Of a stretch of DNA of 32,027 nt, positions 7,862 to 16,047 are shown in pieces (the stretch's first letter is position 1; every line of letters begins with the position of its first letter). Position numbers and translations under genes: made by a program. This stretch comes from an uncultured Rubrobacteraceae bacterium. GTDB taxonomy: Bacteria > Actinomycetota > Rubrobacteria > Rubrobacterales > Rubrobacteraceae. The stretch is taken from assembly GCA_902806085.1 (NCBI GenBank), contig CADCVH010000066.1, positions 1-32,027 on the forward strand. Direction: 5' to 3'. The notes beneath the pieces were generated by a model. The model searched no databases and was not told the DNA's origin. It saw nothing but the letters and a program-made list of their open reading frames with translations.

Positions 7862-8142
7862 CTGATGGCCGCCATCCCGCTGGCGAAGCTCGTCGAATCC
7901 TCCGCACCTTCGAGCGCCCGGACCTTCTCCTCGAAGGCCCGGGTCGTGGGGTTCGTGTTGCGGCTGTAGATGTGCCCCTCGCGTTCGCCGAGGGCGACGG
8001 CCGTCCACCCGTCCAGGTCGTCGTAGCCGAACGGGATGCTCTGCACGATGGGCACCTGCGTAGCGCCCTCGACGAGGTAGTCCTCCTCTCCGGCCCACAC
8101 GGCCTTCGTCGCGGCGTGCTCCGCCCCGGATAAGTCCCTCAC
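7862..8142 (-). pseudogene. Truncated Cys/Met-metabolism PLP enzyme
   Basis: A GTG start at 8142 behind AAGGAG opens about 93 residues of a cystathionine gamma-synthase/O-acylhomoserine sulfhydrylase-type protein: VPIVQSIPFGYDDLD, then EGHIYSRNTNPTTRAFEEKVRALEGAE and SFASGMAAIS. This covers the substrate-loop YSRNTNPT and the SGMAAI turn of the PLP-binding domain. Similarity stops near 7862 and the frame runs on into unrelated text to 7765. Family members are about 400 residues and need the downstream PLP lysine, so this is inactive. It lies 42 bases after the M20 amidohydrolase on the same strand, so it was probably once the last gene of that operon. Confidence 0.8.
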
Positions 8143-8184
8143 GGTCTCGTCTCCTTAAGGCGCGTACCCCACGCCGGTCGAGAT

Positions 8185-9381
8185 TTATGCGTCTTGCCGG
8201 TTCGTCGCCGCGCAGGCGGCCACGAAGGCTACCGCCTGGGCGCGGGCTACCGCCTCCACCGCGGGGCCCGGCGGGAGGAATCGCGGGTGGTGGAGGGGGA
8301 GTTGCTCCGTGCCTGCGGCGTCCTTGAGGCCTACGAAACACATCAGCGTGGGCGCGACGCGGCCGTAGAAACCGAAATCGTCGGAGCCACAGGTCCGCAT
8401 CACCGGCGCGAGGTCAAGGCCCGCCCGGGGCACGAGCGCGCCCGCCGCCTCGGACAACGTGGGGTCGTTGACGGTCGCCGGCTCACCCTCGATCACCTCC
8501 ACCTCCGCCACGCAACCGAAGGCGTGGGCCGTACCCTCGATAAATTCGCGCGCGGCCGTCCGCAGCGGTTCGCGGTCCCGCGCGTCCAGCACGCGCAGCG
8601 TGCCTCCCGCTTCGGCGAGTCGGGGGATGACATTCTCCGCGGTGCCGGCGCGGAGCCAACCCACGGAGAAGACCGCCGGGTGGGTGGGATCCAGCCTGCG
8701 GTTCACCAGCGTTTGGAGCCCGACCACCACGTGCGAAAGCACCGCTATCGGGTCGTTGGCCAGGTGAGGGTAGGCACCGTGGCCGCCGCTTCCTTCGATG
8801 CTGATGCGAAAGTTGTCGCAGGAGGCATTGATCGGCCCCGGTCCCGCGCTCACGGCGCCCCAAGGGACGTCTGGATGCACGTGCGCCCCGACCACGGCCG
8901 CTACGTCCCCGATCAGATCGCCCTCCTGCACGATCATCTCCGCCCCGGACGGATACGCCTCCTCGCTCGGCTGGTAAAGCGCGAGGAACCGCCTCGGCAG
9001 CAGATTCTCGACGCGCCCGGCGGCGCGGAACAGCGCGGCGAGGGCGGCCATGTGCACGTCGTGGCCGCAGGCGTGCATTTGGCCGTTCGTCGAGGCGAAG
9101 TCCACGCCGGTCTCCTCTTTCAGGGGAAGGGCGTCCAGCTCCGCGCGTACCGCCACCGCCGGCGTTCCGTCGGGCCCGACTCGTGCCCACAACCCCGTCC
9201 CGGCGAGCCGGCCCGAATCTGTTGCCCCGAGGAAGCCGGCGAGCAGGTTCGCCGTTCTCCTCTCCTGGTGGGCGAGCTCCGGGTTGGCGTGCAACGCCTC
9301 GCGTAGCTTGAGGGCCGCCGGAAGCTCGTCCCCCAGGGCGTCCAGGAGGACCCAAAGGAGTTCTTCCGGTGGACCGTCCAT
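8185..9381 (-). CDS. M20 family amidohydrolase/peptidase
   Basis: A 398-residue metal-dependent aminoacylase of the M20D (HipO/AbgB/IAA-amino-acid hydrolase) group, which cleaves N-acyl amino acids. Motifs are in order: LHANPELAHQE (29-40), VAVRAELDALPLKEETG (77-92), HACGHDVHMAAL (103-114) with the metal-binding Cys/His pair, YQPSEEAYPSGAEMI (136-150) and GAHVHPDVPWG. The C-terminal SDDFGFYGRVAPTLMCFVG and LHHPRFLP complete the site. I chose ATG 9381 because AAGGA lies 6 bases before it; the frame extends further up without support. It is co-directional with the FluG-type amidohydrolase 80 bases upstream. It probably releases an amino acid or carboxylate from an amide made or imported by this cluster. 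Confidence 0.92.
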   Translation of the reverse strand: MDGPPEELLWVLLDALGDELPAALKLREALHANPELAHQERRTANLLAGFLGATDSGRLAGTGLWARVGPDGTPAVAVRAELDALPLKEETGVDFASTNGQMHACGHDVHMAALAALFRAAGRVENLLPRRFLALYQPSEEAYPSGAEMIVQEGDLIGDVAAVVGAHVHPDVPWGAVSAGPGPINASCDNFRISIEGSGGHGAYPHLANDPIAVLSHVVVGLQTLVNRRLDPTHPAVFSVGWLRAGTAENVIPRLAEAGGTLRVLDARDREPLRTAAREFIEGTAHAFGCVAEVEVIEGEPATVNDPTLSEAAGALVPRAGLDLAPVMRTCGSDDFGFYGRVAPTLMCFVGLKDAAGTEQLPLHHPRFLPPGPAVEAVARAQAVAFVAACAATNRQDA

Positions 9382-9461
9382 CCTCGATCCTTCCGAAGTG
9401 CTAGACCGTATTCTGTCAGGTGTGGTTCTTCCCGGCTTGTGCGTCATCCTCCTTGCCGTCC

Positions 9462-10640
9462 TCAGCCCAGGCCGTAGAGTTCGCGCGCGTTGTCCGAGAG
9501 GATCATGGCGGCGGCCTGCGAGGCTTCCGTCTCAGAGAGGGTGCCGAGGTCGACGATCTCCTCCAGGGCTAGGGCCAGGGCCCGCTTGCCCAGCTTCGCC
9601 CCCGTGTAGTTGATCTCCGGCAGCGTGTAGCCGTCTGAGCCGTAGACCACCTTGGAGACGGGGGCCATCTCCAAGACCTCGCCCACGATCCTTCGCGCGG
9701 CGCTGCCGGCGAACGGGATGCCCTCGCTCAGGTCGCAGTACACCCTCGGAAGAACGTTCGCCATGTAGCCGGCTTCGCCGTGGTACGGATAGCCGGCATG
9801 CACCAGAAGGACGCGGCACGAACGGAACGCCGGGAAGCGCAGCAGGTCCATCAGGTAGGCGGGACGGCACCTGAGCAGGTTCACCTCGCGGTCGCCCATA
9901 CCGGTGTGGACCTGCATCGGCACGTCGTGGTCCATGCAGAGCTCCAGGGCGCGGCAAAGGAGGTGGTCGCGGAGCTTCTTCATAGCGTTTCCGCCCGTGC
10001 CGCGCCTGATAGCGTCCACCGCCTGGTAGCCCTGGTCGCGCGTCCGGCTTAGCGGGGAGACGTCCAACCCGGTCCTGTAGGCGATAACGGACTTGAGCCC
10101 CCTGTACCCGCCCCGGCCCAGGGCGTCTGAGGTCACCTGCTCGAACCTTTCGAGGAACTCACGCGGTCCGACGTCCGTCTTTAGCAACTCCGCGATCAGC
10201 GGCTCGATCCTAAAGAGCGGAACCACCTCCACGGGAAGCTCGGCATCCACCTCCGCGGGGTTCAGGGCCGGCTGCGGGTTGCCGAAGTCGAGGACGAGGG
10301 TGGTGAGGCCGGCGTCACCGTACAGGCGCCCCACGTAGCCGGCGTAATCCTTCTCGACGGCCTCGTTGCGTTTCTTCAGAACGGCGTCGAAGTCGGGCTC
10401 GACGCCGAAGAAGCCGGCCAGGTCGTGGACCATGCGCCTGAAATACAGGGTGTCGCGTTTGGTGCGCAGGAGTTCGGACCTCACCTCCTCGTCGAAGTCC
10501 ACGCCCCCCTCCTCCATATACTCTCCGGACCCGCCGCCGAACGCGGTCATGTCGGTGAACTGCTCGGCCGTCACCGGCCCCCTGTCCAGGAAGGGGTGGC
10601 AATGCACGTCCACCACCGGAAGATGCGCCACGTCCAACAC
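9462..10640 (-). CDS. Amidohydrolase, FluG N-terminal-like
   Basis: A 392-residue TIM-barrel amidohydrolase (PF04909 group) resembling the N-terminal half of fungal FluG. The metal site starts with VVDVHCHPF (His13 and His15). It continues with the PMQVHTGMGD block, LLVHAGYPYHGEAGYMANVLPRVYCDLSEGIPF and the late VVYGSDGYTLPEINYTGAKLGKRALA with the catalytic Asp. GTG 10640 is taken as start: it lies 2 bases after the stop of the glutamine-synthetase-like gene and has GGAGG 10 bases upstream, so it is translationally coupled. Together the two genes look like a split FluG. The likely reaction is hydrolysis of a gamma-glutamyl amide or related intermediate; this is inference. Confidence 0.9.
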   Translation of the reverse strand: MLDVAHLPVVDVHCHPFLDRGPVTAEQFTDMTAFGGGSGEYMEEGGVDFDEEVRSELLRTKRDTLYFRRMVHDLAGFFGVEPDFDAVLKKRNEAVEKDYAGYVGRLYGDAGLTTLVLDFGNPQPALNPAEVDAELPVEVVPLFRIEPLIAELLKTDVGPREFLERFEQVTSDALGRGGYRGLKSVIAYRTGLDVSPLSRTRDQGYQAVDAIRRGTGGNAMKKLRDHLLCRALELCMDHDVPMQVHTGMGDREVNLLRCRPAYLMDLLRFPAFRSCRVLLVHAGYPYHGEAGYMANVLPRVYCDLSEGIPFAGSAARRIVGEVLEMAPVSKVVYGSDGYTLPEINYTGAKLGKRALALALEEIVDLGTLSETEASQAAAMILSDNARELYGLG

Positions 10641-10642
10641 CC

Positions 10643-11983
10643 TCAGTTCGCCTCCAGGTAGGCGGCGCGCTCCCACGGGTGGACGTGCAGGCCGTACTGG
10701 AGCTGCTCGTGACGTTTGACGAGGAGAAAGTGCCTCAGGGCCTCCCCGCCGACGGCGCCCGCGACGACCGGGTCCCCCTCCAGGGCGTCGAGCGCCTCGG
10801 GGAGGCTGCGGGGGAGGTCCTTGATGCCGGCTTCCCTGATCTCCTCCGGCGTCGCGTGCCCGATGTCCTTCTCGAAGGGCGGGCCCGGGTCGGTCTTCTG
10901 GCGGATGCCGTCGAGGCCGGCGGCGAGGAGGCCGGCGAGAAAGAGGAACGGCTGGCAGGTGTTGTCCCCGGAGCGGTGCTCGATGTGGCGGCGCCGGCCA
11001 CTGCCGGGGATCCGGACCGCGCCGGACCGGTTCCTGCGACCCCAATAGGCGTTCCCGGGCGCCCACGTGCCGGGCTGCAGGCGCTTGTAGCCGTTGGGGG
11101 TGGGGGAGCCGAGGCCGGTCAGGGCCGCCGAATGCTCCAGGATGCCCCCCATAAAGTGCCGGCCCGCCTCGGAGAGCGAGTCTTCGTCTTCATCCGAGGG
11201 CGTCAGGTCGCGCTCGCCCGTCGCGGACCACAGGCTCAGGTGGACGTGCAGGCTGTTGCCCGGCCACTCGGCGTAGACCTTCGGCATGAAGGTGGCGACG
11301 AACCCGGTCGCGCGCGCCGCGTCCCTGATCACCTGGCGCAGCGAGAGGTAGTCGTCCACGGCCTTTATGGGGGAGGCGTGGCGGGCGGTGATCTCGTACT
11401 GCCCCGTCCCGTACTCTTTATCTAGTTGGGAGACCTCGACGTCCATCGCGCCCAGGGTCTCCACCACCTCGCGCGCGAACCCCGCGGCGAGCGCGAGCCC
11501 GTCCTGGGAGAACATCTTCGCCCGGTTGGCCGGCGCCCAGCCGTCCTGCCCGTCGGGGGCGACGAGGTAGAACTCCGGTTCGAGCGCCGCCATGGCGGAG
11601 AAGCCCTCGCTGCGCAGGTCCTCGACCGCGGCCAACAGCCGCGTGCGGGGGCATCCTTCCCACGGGGAGCCGTCTTCGTTGCGCATCCACGTGTGCACCC
11701 GCGCCGTCCGCGGGTACTGCGGCATGACGGAGTAGCTGTCCGGGTCCGGGACCGCGAAAAAGTCCCCCGAGTCGGCGAGCAGGTGCGCGCCCGGCGGCTG
11801 GTGGTCTGTCGCGTCGAAGTTCAGGTTCGCCCGCGCGAAGGCTATGCCGTCTTCGACGGCGCCGCGAAAGCGACCCTTTGGCACGCTCTTCGCCCCCGCC
11901 ACGCCGCCGTAGTCGTGGTAGGTGACCCAGAGGTGCTCGACGTTGTCTTCCTGCAGCCTCCCCAGCAACTCCTCTGTCCCCAC
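10643..11983 (-). CDS. Glutamine synthetase-like gamma-glutamyl ligase
   Basis: A 446-residue GS-fold protein starting at GTG 11983 with AGGAG in front. Active-site landmarks are present: LEPEFYLV (134-141), KEYGTGQYEI (189-198), FMPK (232-235), NSLHVHLSL (243-251) and KRLQPGTWAPGNAYWGRRNRSGAVRIP (about 304-330). The sequence is shorter and more divergent than housekeeping GlnA. It matches the group that ligates glutamate to amines other than ammonia (IpuC, PuuA and the FluG C-terminal half). It is coupled to the FluG-type amidohydrolase behind it. Its presence in a transporter/hydrolase cluster suggests an amine-catabolic role rather than ammonia assimilation. Confidence 0.92.
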   Translation of the reverse strand: MGTEELLGRLQEDNVEHLWVTYHDYGGVAGAKSVPKGRFRGAVEDGIAFARANLNFDATDHQPPGAHLLADSGDFFAVPDPDSYSVMPQYPRTARVHTWMRNEDGSPWEGCPRTRLLAAVEDLRSEGFSAMAALEPEFYLVAPDGQDGWAPANRAKMFSQDGLALAAGFAREVVETLGAMDVEVSQLDKEYGTGQYEITARHASPIKAVDDYLSLRQVIRDAARATGFVATFMPKVYAEWPGNSLHVHLSLWSATGERDLTPSDEDEDSLSEAGRHFMGGILEHSAALTGLGSPTPNGYKRLQPGTWAPGNAYWGRRNRSGAVRIPGSGRRRHIEHRSGDNTCQPFLFLAGLLAAGLDGIRQKTDPGPPFEKDIGHATPEEIREAGIKDLPRSLPEALDALEGDPVVAGAVGGEALRHFLLVKRHEQLQYGLHVHPWERAAYLEAN

Positions 11984-12138
11984 AAACGCTCCTGACTCTG
12001 ATCTACCGCCGATTGCTGGCCCGATGCGTCGCCGTAGCTACCCGTCGAGCCTCACCCCGTCGTAGGAGAAACCCACGCGGGTGCCCCTTCACACAGGGCC
12101 CGAACGCCCCGCGCCATCTTACTCTTGGCAGGCTCCTC

Positions 12139-12156
12139 GCGGGAGGTCGATCCCGC
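12139..12156 (-). terminator. Hairpin after the permease
   Basis: GCGGGA (12139-12144) pairs with TCCCGC (12151-12156) 20 bases past the permease stop on the minus strand. No clear T-run follows. It could limit read-through from the permease into the GS-like gene. Confidence 0.35.
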
Positions 12157-12175
12157 AAAGAAGGGCCGGACCCGT

Positions 12176-13621
12176 CTACGGGGCCGCTACCTCGCCCGCG
12201 GAGATCTCCTCGCGCTGCTGACCCGGCTTGGCCGCGTCTCCGAAGGCCCGGTACCTGGCGGCCACGAGGCGCACCGTCACGTAGTAACCCGCTCCGGTTA
12301 GGATCAACGACGAGAGGGTTTGTATGGTCACGGCCGGCAAGAGCATGTAGATGCCGAAGCCCAGCACGGTCCAGACAACGGCGATGGGGTTGAACCCTCC
12401 CACGTACCAGTAAGACAGGTTGCGGTCGAACAACGCCAGCACGTCGAGCCTCATACGTTTGACGAACAGGTAGTCGACGATCAGCACGCCCGCGATGGGG
12501 GCGAAGAAGTTGCCCATTATCGTCATGAAACCGGTGTAGCCGTTCACCACGTCGGGGAAGACCGAGAGGCCAACGCCGATCGCGCTCACGATCAGGGTCG
12601 TCCAGAACCTGCCCAGCCCCGTCAGCAGGTTCGCCAGGGAGAGACCACCGGTGTACAGGTTGAGAACGTTGATGGTCCAGTTGTCCAGCACGAGGACCAG
12701 CAGGGCCAGGAAGAACACCAGGCCGCTCGTCGTTATCTCCGGGATCAGCTCGAAGGGATTGGACACCCTGCCCAGGGTGGCCGCCGCCGCGTAGGCCCCG
12801 AGGGCTGCCGAAAACACGGTTCCGACGATGGCGGCGGCCATCGTGCCTATCCACATGTCCAGCCGCGTTCTCGAGTAGCGGCAGAAGTCCGCCGCGTCGG
12901 TGATCATGGAGAACCAGGCGGCCGCGATGGAGTTGAGCCACACGACCAACACGGCCCACTGCCAACCGACCTCACCCTCGTAGCCGAGGACCGCACCCGG
13001 CGCGAAGTTCGGATCGTCGTAGGTTGCCAGCAGATAGAGGAGGAAGAGCAGGATGACCACCTTAAGCGGAAACGCCACCCTGGAGAGCGTCTTGAGCGTG
13101 CCGTAGCCGACGAGCGCGACCAGAACCTGAAGGACGGCGAAGACCAGGCTCACCGCCACGAGGGAAAATTCGACCCCCAGCCACGCGTTCAGTATCGCGG
13201 TGATGCCAAGCGCCCCGGCAAGGGTCTGGAACGCGAACCAGTAGACGGAGGAGGCCGCCCTGAAGACCGACAACAGCCACTGCGAGCCCCGGATGCCGTA
13301 GATGGCCCGGGTCGCCACCATCCCGGGAAGGCCGTAGTCGACGCCGACGGTAGCCATGACTATGTAAGCCCCGAAAGCGATCGCGATGCCCAACACCATC
13401 GCCGTCATCGCGGCCCAGAACGAGAGGCCCGCCGCCACGGCCAGCCCGCCTATAAGGATTATTCCCGGGTTGAGCAGGAAGTTCACGATGATGAGGAAGA
13501 GGTCGTACCACCTGACAGTCTTGAGCTCCTCCGGGATCGGCTCTATGCCGAACTGCTCGACGCCCCGCGGTTGGCGGTACTTGCGGGCTAGCCGACCCTC
13601 TAATGACGCATCTCCTGCCAT
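12176..13621 (-). CDS. NCS1 family permease (nucleobase/hydantoin type)
   Basis: A 481-residue membrane protein with about 12 hydrophobic segments, belonging to the nucleobase-cation-symport-1 family (uracil, cytosine, allantoin, hydantoin and thiamine transporters). Family marks are the N-terminal RWYDLFLIIVNFLLNPGIILIGGLAV, then GLPGMVATRAIYGIRGSQWLLSVFRA, the LNSIAAAWFSMITDAADFCRYSRTR segment and the late GNFFAPIAGVLIVDYLFVKR. ATG 13621 has an excellent GGAGGAG site. The gene lies between an M20 hydrolase and the GS-like gene. Its upstream region carries two TAGTATA half-sites also found at the GntR operator. It most likely imports the nitrogen-containing substrate of the whole cluster. 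The exact substrate cannot be read. Confidence 0.93.
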   Translation of the reverse strand: MAGDASLEGRLARKYRQPRGVEQFGIEPIPEELKTVRWYDLFLIIVNFLLNPGIILIGGLAVAAGLSFWAAMTAMVLGIAIAFGAYIVMATVGVDYGLPGMVATRAIYGIRGSQWLLSVFRAASSVYWFAFQTLAGALGITAILNAWLGVEFSLVAVSLVFAVLQVLVALVGYGTLKTLSRVAFPLKVVILLFLLYLLATYDDPNFAPGAVLGYEGEVGWQWAVLVVWLNSIAAAWFSMITDAADFCRYSRTRLDMWIGTMAAAIVGTVFSAALGAYAAAATLGRVSNPFELIPEITTSGLVFFLALLVLVLDNWTINVLNLYTGGLSLANLLTGLGRFWTTLIVSAIGVGLSVFPDVVNGYTGFMTIMGNFFAPIAGVLIVDYLFVKRMRLDVLALFDRNLSYWYVGGFNPIAVVWTVLGFGIYMLLPAVTIQTLSSLILTGAGYYVTVRLVAARYRAFGDAAKPGQQREEISAGEVAAP

Positions 13622-13674
13622 CGTGCTCCTCCTCGTCACGTCCCCTACGCTTCGATGCCCCCACCCTGGAAGGA

Positions 13675-13695
13675 TAGTATAAAGTAGATAGTATA
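13675..13695. promoter_or_regulatory. GntR half-sites upstream of the permease
   Basis: TAGTATA occurs at 13675-13681 and again at 13689-13695 in an AT-rich patch about 55 bases before the permease start. The first is followed by AAGTA exactly as in the 17-bp palindrome at 15973-15989. On the minus strand TATACT-like hexamers here could serve as the permease -10 box. Confidence 0.6.
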
Positions 13696-13841
13696 ATATT
13701 TTATTTGGCGAGTCAAAAGCAGGGGTCAGGGGTCGTGACGCGGCATGCCGGAGGGGGAAAAGGGTCCGGCGCCGTCCGCAACAGGACCTTCGGTACGAGA
13801 TTTGCTCCAGGGATCCCCCTGCAAGGGTTAGTTGCGGGGGG

Positions 13842-15167
13842 TCACCTGGTGCCGCAGTAGCCGGCGGCGGCTGCCACGTACGCTTTGGCGGCGTCGACGA
13901 TCGAGTCCGCTTCGACCCACTCATCCGCGCCGTGGAGGCCGGCCCCGGATGGCCCGTGTATCACGGGGGTGATGCCTTCGCCGGCGTAGTGGGCGCCGTC
14001 GCAGACGGCGGGGAAGCCGGTGAGGTTGGCTTGCTTACCCTGCGCGGCGCGTTGCCGCTTGATGAGCTCGACGAGCGGGTGGTCGGCCGGCGTATCGAAC
14101 GGCGGGAAGTAGAGGTCGGCGAGGTTCCAACGCACCGACGGCGGATGCTCGCGGAGCCAGGTGTCCTGCATGGCCCAGTGATGGACGAACTCCTCGAACT
14201 CCTTACGCACCGACTCGGAGGTCTCCGTGGGCAAGAACTTGAGATCGAAGTCGACCACGGCGACGTCGGGCGTGATCGCGGGGTTCGTCATCACAGCCGG
14301 CAGGCCTTCTTCGTCGAGTCCGGAGCCGACACGCACGACGCCGGGGTTGATGGTGTTGATGCCCAGCGGCAGCAGCGGATGCGCGGGTTTGCGGCGGCCC
14401 CAGTCCCGCTCGAGGCGGCCCACGGCCTCTATGAAGCCGGCCGCGAGCTCCGCGGCGTTGACCCCCGCATTGTCGCGTTCGGGTCCGAGAGGTTGAGGGT
14501 AGATGTCCCTGTAACGCCAGCCCGAATGGGCGTTGCGCCCGCGGATGGTTACGCGCACCCACTCCAGCCCGCCCTCGGCCGTCATGATCTCGCCCTCCGT
14601 GGGTTCGGCGATGATCGCCGCCGAGGCATGCCGGCCACGTTGCACAAGATCCCTCGTCCCGAAACCGCCGGCCTCCTCGTCCACCGCGCTGTGGATCTCG
14701 AAGCGGCCTTCGAGCTCGACGCCGCAGTCGTGCAACGCCCTGGCCGCCGCGATCGCGGCGGCGACGCCGGCCTTCATGTCGTAGGAGCCGCGCCCGAAGA
14801 TTTTGCCTTCGCGCGCCTCCGCCCCGAAGGGGTCCACCGACCAGGCCGACAGGTCGCCGACCGGCACGACGTCGACGTGACCGTTGATGATCAGGCTGCG
14901 CTCGTCCGAACCCTCGTGATGGCCGTACACGTTCGGCCGGCCCGGGAAGACGTCGTAGGACTCCACCGCCATGCCGGCCGCCTCGAGCTGCTCGGCCACG
15001 ACGCGTTGGACATCCGCCTCCCGGTTGATCTCCTCGCCGACCTCGAACTTGGGGTTCACCGACGGTATGCGCACGAGCTCCCTGGCAAGTTCGACCACGA
15101 AGTCGCGGTCCTCTTCTACGCGCCGGATAGCCCTCTCAGCGGCCGAGCCGTTCTCCCCGTCCTCCAT
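13842..15167 (-). CDS. M20 family deacylase, ArgE/DapE-like
   Basis: A 441-residue zinc hydrolase of the ArgE/DapE/ACY1 group. Metal and catalytic residues are recognisable: INGHVDVVPVG (His97, Asp99), FGRGSYDMKAGVAAAI (Asp130), SAVDEEAGGFGT (Glu164/Glu165), IIAEPTEG and the late HGPSGAGLHGADEWV. ATG 15167 follows AAGGGGG. It stands between the GntR regulator (89-base gap) and the permease on the same strand. Such proteins remove acyl, succinyl or carbamoyl groups from amino acids. With an NCS1 permease next door, an N-carbamoyl or N-acyl amino acid is a reasonable guess, but only a guess. Confidence 0.92.
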   Translation of the reverse strand: MEDGENGSAAERAIRRVEEDRDFVVELARELVRIPSVNPKFEVGEEINREADVQRVVAEQLEAAGMAVESYDVFPGRPNVYGHHEGSDERSLIINGHVDVVPVGDLSAWSVDPFGAEAREGKIFGRGSYDMKAGVAAAIAAARALHDCGVELEGRFEIHSAVDEEAGGFGTRDLVQRGRHASAAIIAEPTEGEIMTAEGGLEWVRVTIRGRNAHSGWRYRDIYPQPLGPERDNAGVNAAELAAGFIEAVGRLERDWGRRKPAHPLLPLGINTINPGVVRVGSGLDEEGLPAVMTNPAITPDVAVVDFDLKFLPTETSESVRKEFEEFVHHWAMQDTWLREHPPSVRWNLADLYFPPFDTPADHPLVELIKRQRAAQGKQANLTGFPAVCDGAHYAGEGITPVIHGPSGAGLHGADEWVEADSIVDAAKAYVAAAAGYCGTR

Positions 15168-15205
15168 GTGCCCCCTTGCCTATTACCGTCGATCCGACAA
15201 CTACG

Positions 15206-15220
15206 CCCCCGATGCGGGGG
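15206..15220. terminator. GC hairpin between the GntR and M20 genes
   Basis: CCCCCG-ATG-CGGGGG is a perfect 6-bp stem with a 3-base loop, midway between the GntR stop and the M20 start. It has no T-run. It may act as an attenuator or weak terminator separating the two transcripts. Confidence 0.35.
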
Positions 15221-15256
15221 AAGCCCGTCAACACGCCTTCACGGGTAGCGGCAGCG

Positions 15257-15973
15257 CTACTTGGAGCCGTTGGTTGCTGCACCTTCCTGTGCCAGGTTTT
15301 TCGGGACGGTGCGGAGCACTTCGCGCAGGTGCTCCTCCAGCGCGCCCACCGCGCCGTCCGCTTCACGCCGCCGGCAGAGGTCGAGTATGTGACGGTGCTC
15401 GCGTTGCGCCTGATCCTTGACGTCGAGCAGCAGGGCCGCGTAAACCCTGAGGTAGCGTTGGAATGACGTGTGCAACGATTCTATGGTCGCCAGGAGGCGG
15501 GGGCGGTTCGCCGGGGCGAGGAGCGCGCGGTGGAACTGCCAGTTCAGGGCGTCGTACTCACCGACGCCCTCTTGTTCCAGATCCAACCCGGCCTGGTCCA
15601 GTATCTTCGCCGCGCCCAACAAATCTTCTTCGGTCATTCGCGAAACGGCCAGCCCGAGGGCCAGAGGCTCCAGGACGACGCGCATCTCCATTATCTCCAC
15701 GGCCTCCTCGTAGCGGATGCTGGAGACCTCCGCGCTGTGGTGGGGACGGAAGGTCACGAGCCCCTCGCCCTCCAGCTGCTTCAAGGCTTCCCGCACGGGG
15801 ATCTTGCTAACCCCGAACTGCCTCGCTATGGCATCCTGCTTGAGCTGCCGGCCGATCTCCAGGCGTCCCCCCAGGATGGCCTTGCGCAACGTGCCGGCCA
15901 CCATGGCCTGGGCCGTCCTGTAACCTCCGCCGCTCTCCGCAGCCAACTCTTCCCAACTCAACATGTTAGTCAT
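15257..15973 (-). CDS. GntR family regulator (FadR/FCD subfamily)
   Basis: A 238-residue regulator. The N-terminal winged helix reads VAGTLRKAILGGRLEIGRQLKQDAIARQFGVSKIPVREALKQLEGEGLV (25-73). A helical FCD ligand domain follows, with EIMEMRVVLEPLA, YDALNWQFHRALL and EHRHILD carrying the usual Asp/His metal ligands. ATG 15973 (or ATG 15964) has no ribosome site, and a TATACT hexamer ends directly before it, so a leaderless or near-leaderless mRNA is likely. The start codon touches the 17-bp inverted repeat, so the protein should block its own promoter and the divergent amidohydrolase pair. It is the probable regulator of the surrounding catabolic genes. Confidence 0.92.
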   Translation of the reverse strand: MTNMLSWEELAAESGGGYRTAQAMVAGTLRKAILGGRLEIGRQLKQDAIARQFGVSKIPVREALKQLEGEGLVTFRPHHSAEVSSIRYEEAVEIMEMRVVLEPLALGLAVSRMTEEDLLGAAKILDQAGLDLEQEGVGEYDALNWQFHRALLAPANRPRLLATIESLHTSFQRYLRVYAALLLDVKDQAQREHRHILDLCRRREADGAVGALEEHLREVLRTVPKNLAQEGAATNGSK

Positions 15974-15989
15974 AGTATAAAGTATACTA
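15973..15989. promoter_or_regulatory. GntR operator, 17-bp perfect inverted repeat
   Basis: TAGTATA-AAG-TATACTA is symmetric in all 7 + 7 arm bases and lies at the start of the GntR gene, in the gap to the divergent amidohydrolases. It contains TATACT in both orientations, so operator and both divergent -10 boxes may overlap. The half-site recurs before the permease. Confidence 0.75.
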
Positions 15990-16047
15990 AGTTATTGGAG
16001 TTTAGCGGTGACCCGGATCGCGTTGGACGGGGACGGTTGGAGAGAAC

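Noticed and set aside
8194-9306. 370-codon plus-strand frame opposite the M20 amidohydrolase
   Set aside because: Arg/His-rich shadow without motifs.
12320-13591. 423-codon plus-strand frame opposite the NCS1 permease
   Set aside because: Composition is His/Arg/Asp/Glu-rich with no family resemblance; the permease on the other strand has clear motifs and a ribosome site.
13741-13750. CGGCATGCCG palindrome in the M20-permease gap
   Set aside because: Ten-bp GC palindromes are expected by chance in such DNA, and no second copy was seen.
13932-15248. 438-codon plus-strand frame opposite the M20 deacylase
   Set aside because: Shadow frame; the M20 motifs lie on the minus strand.
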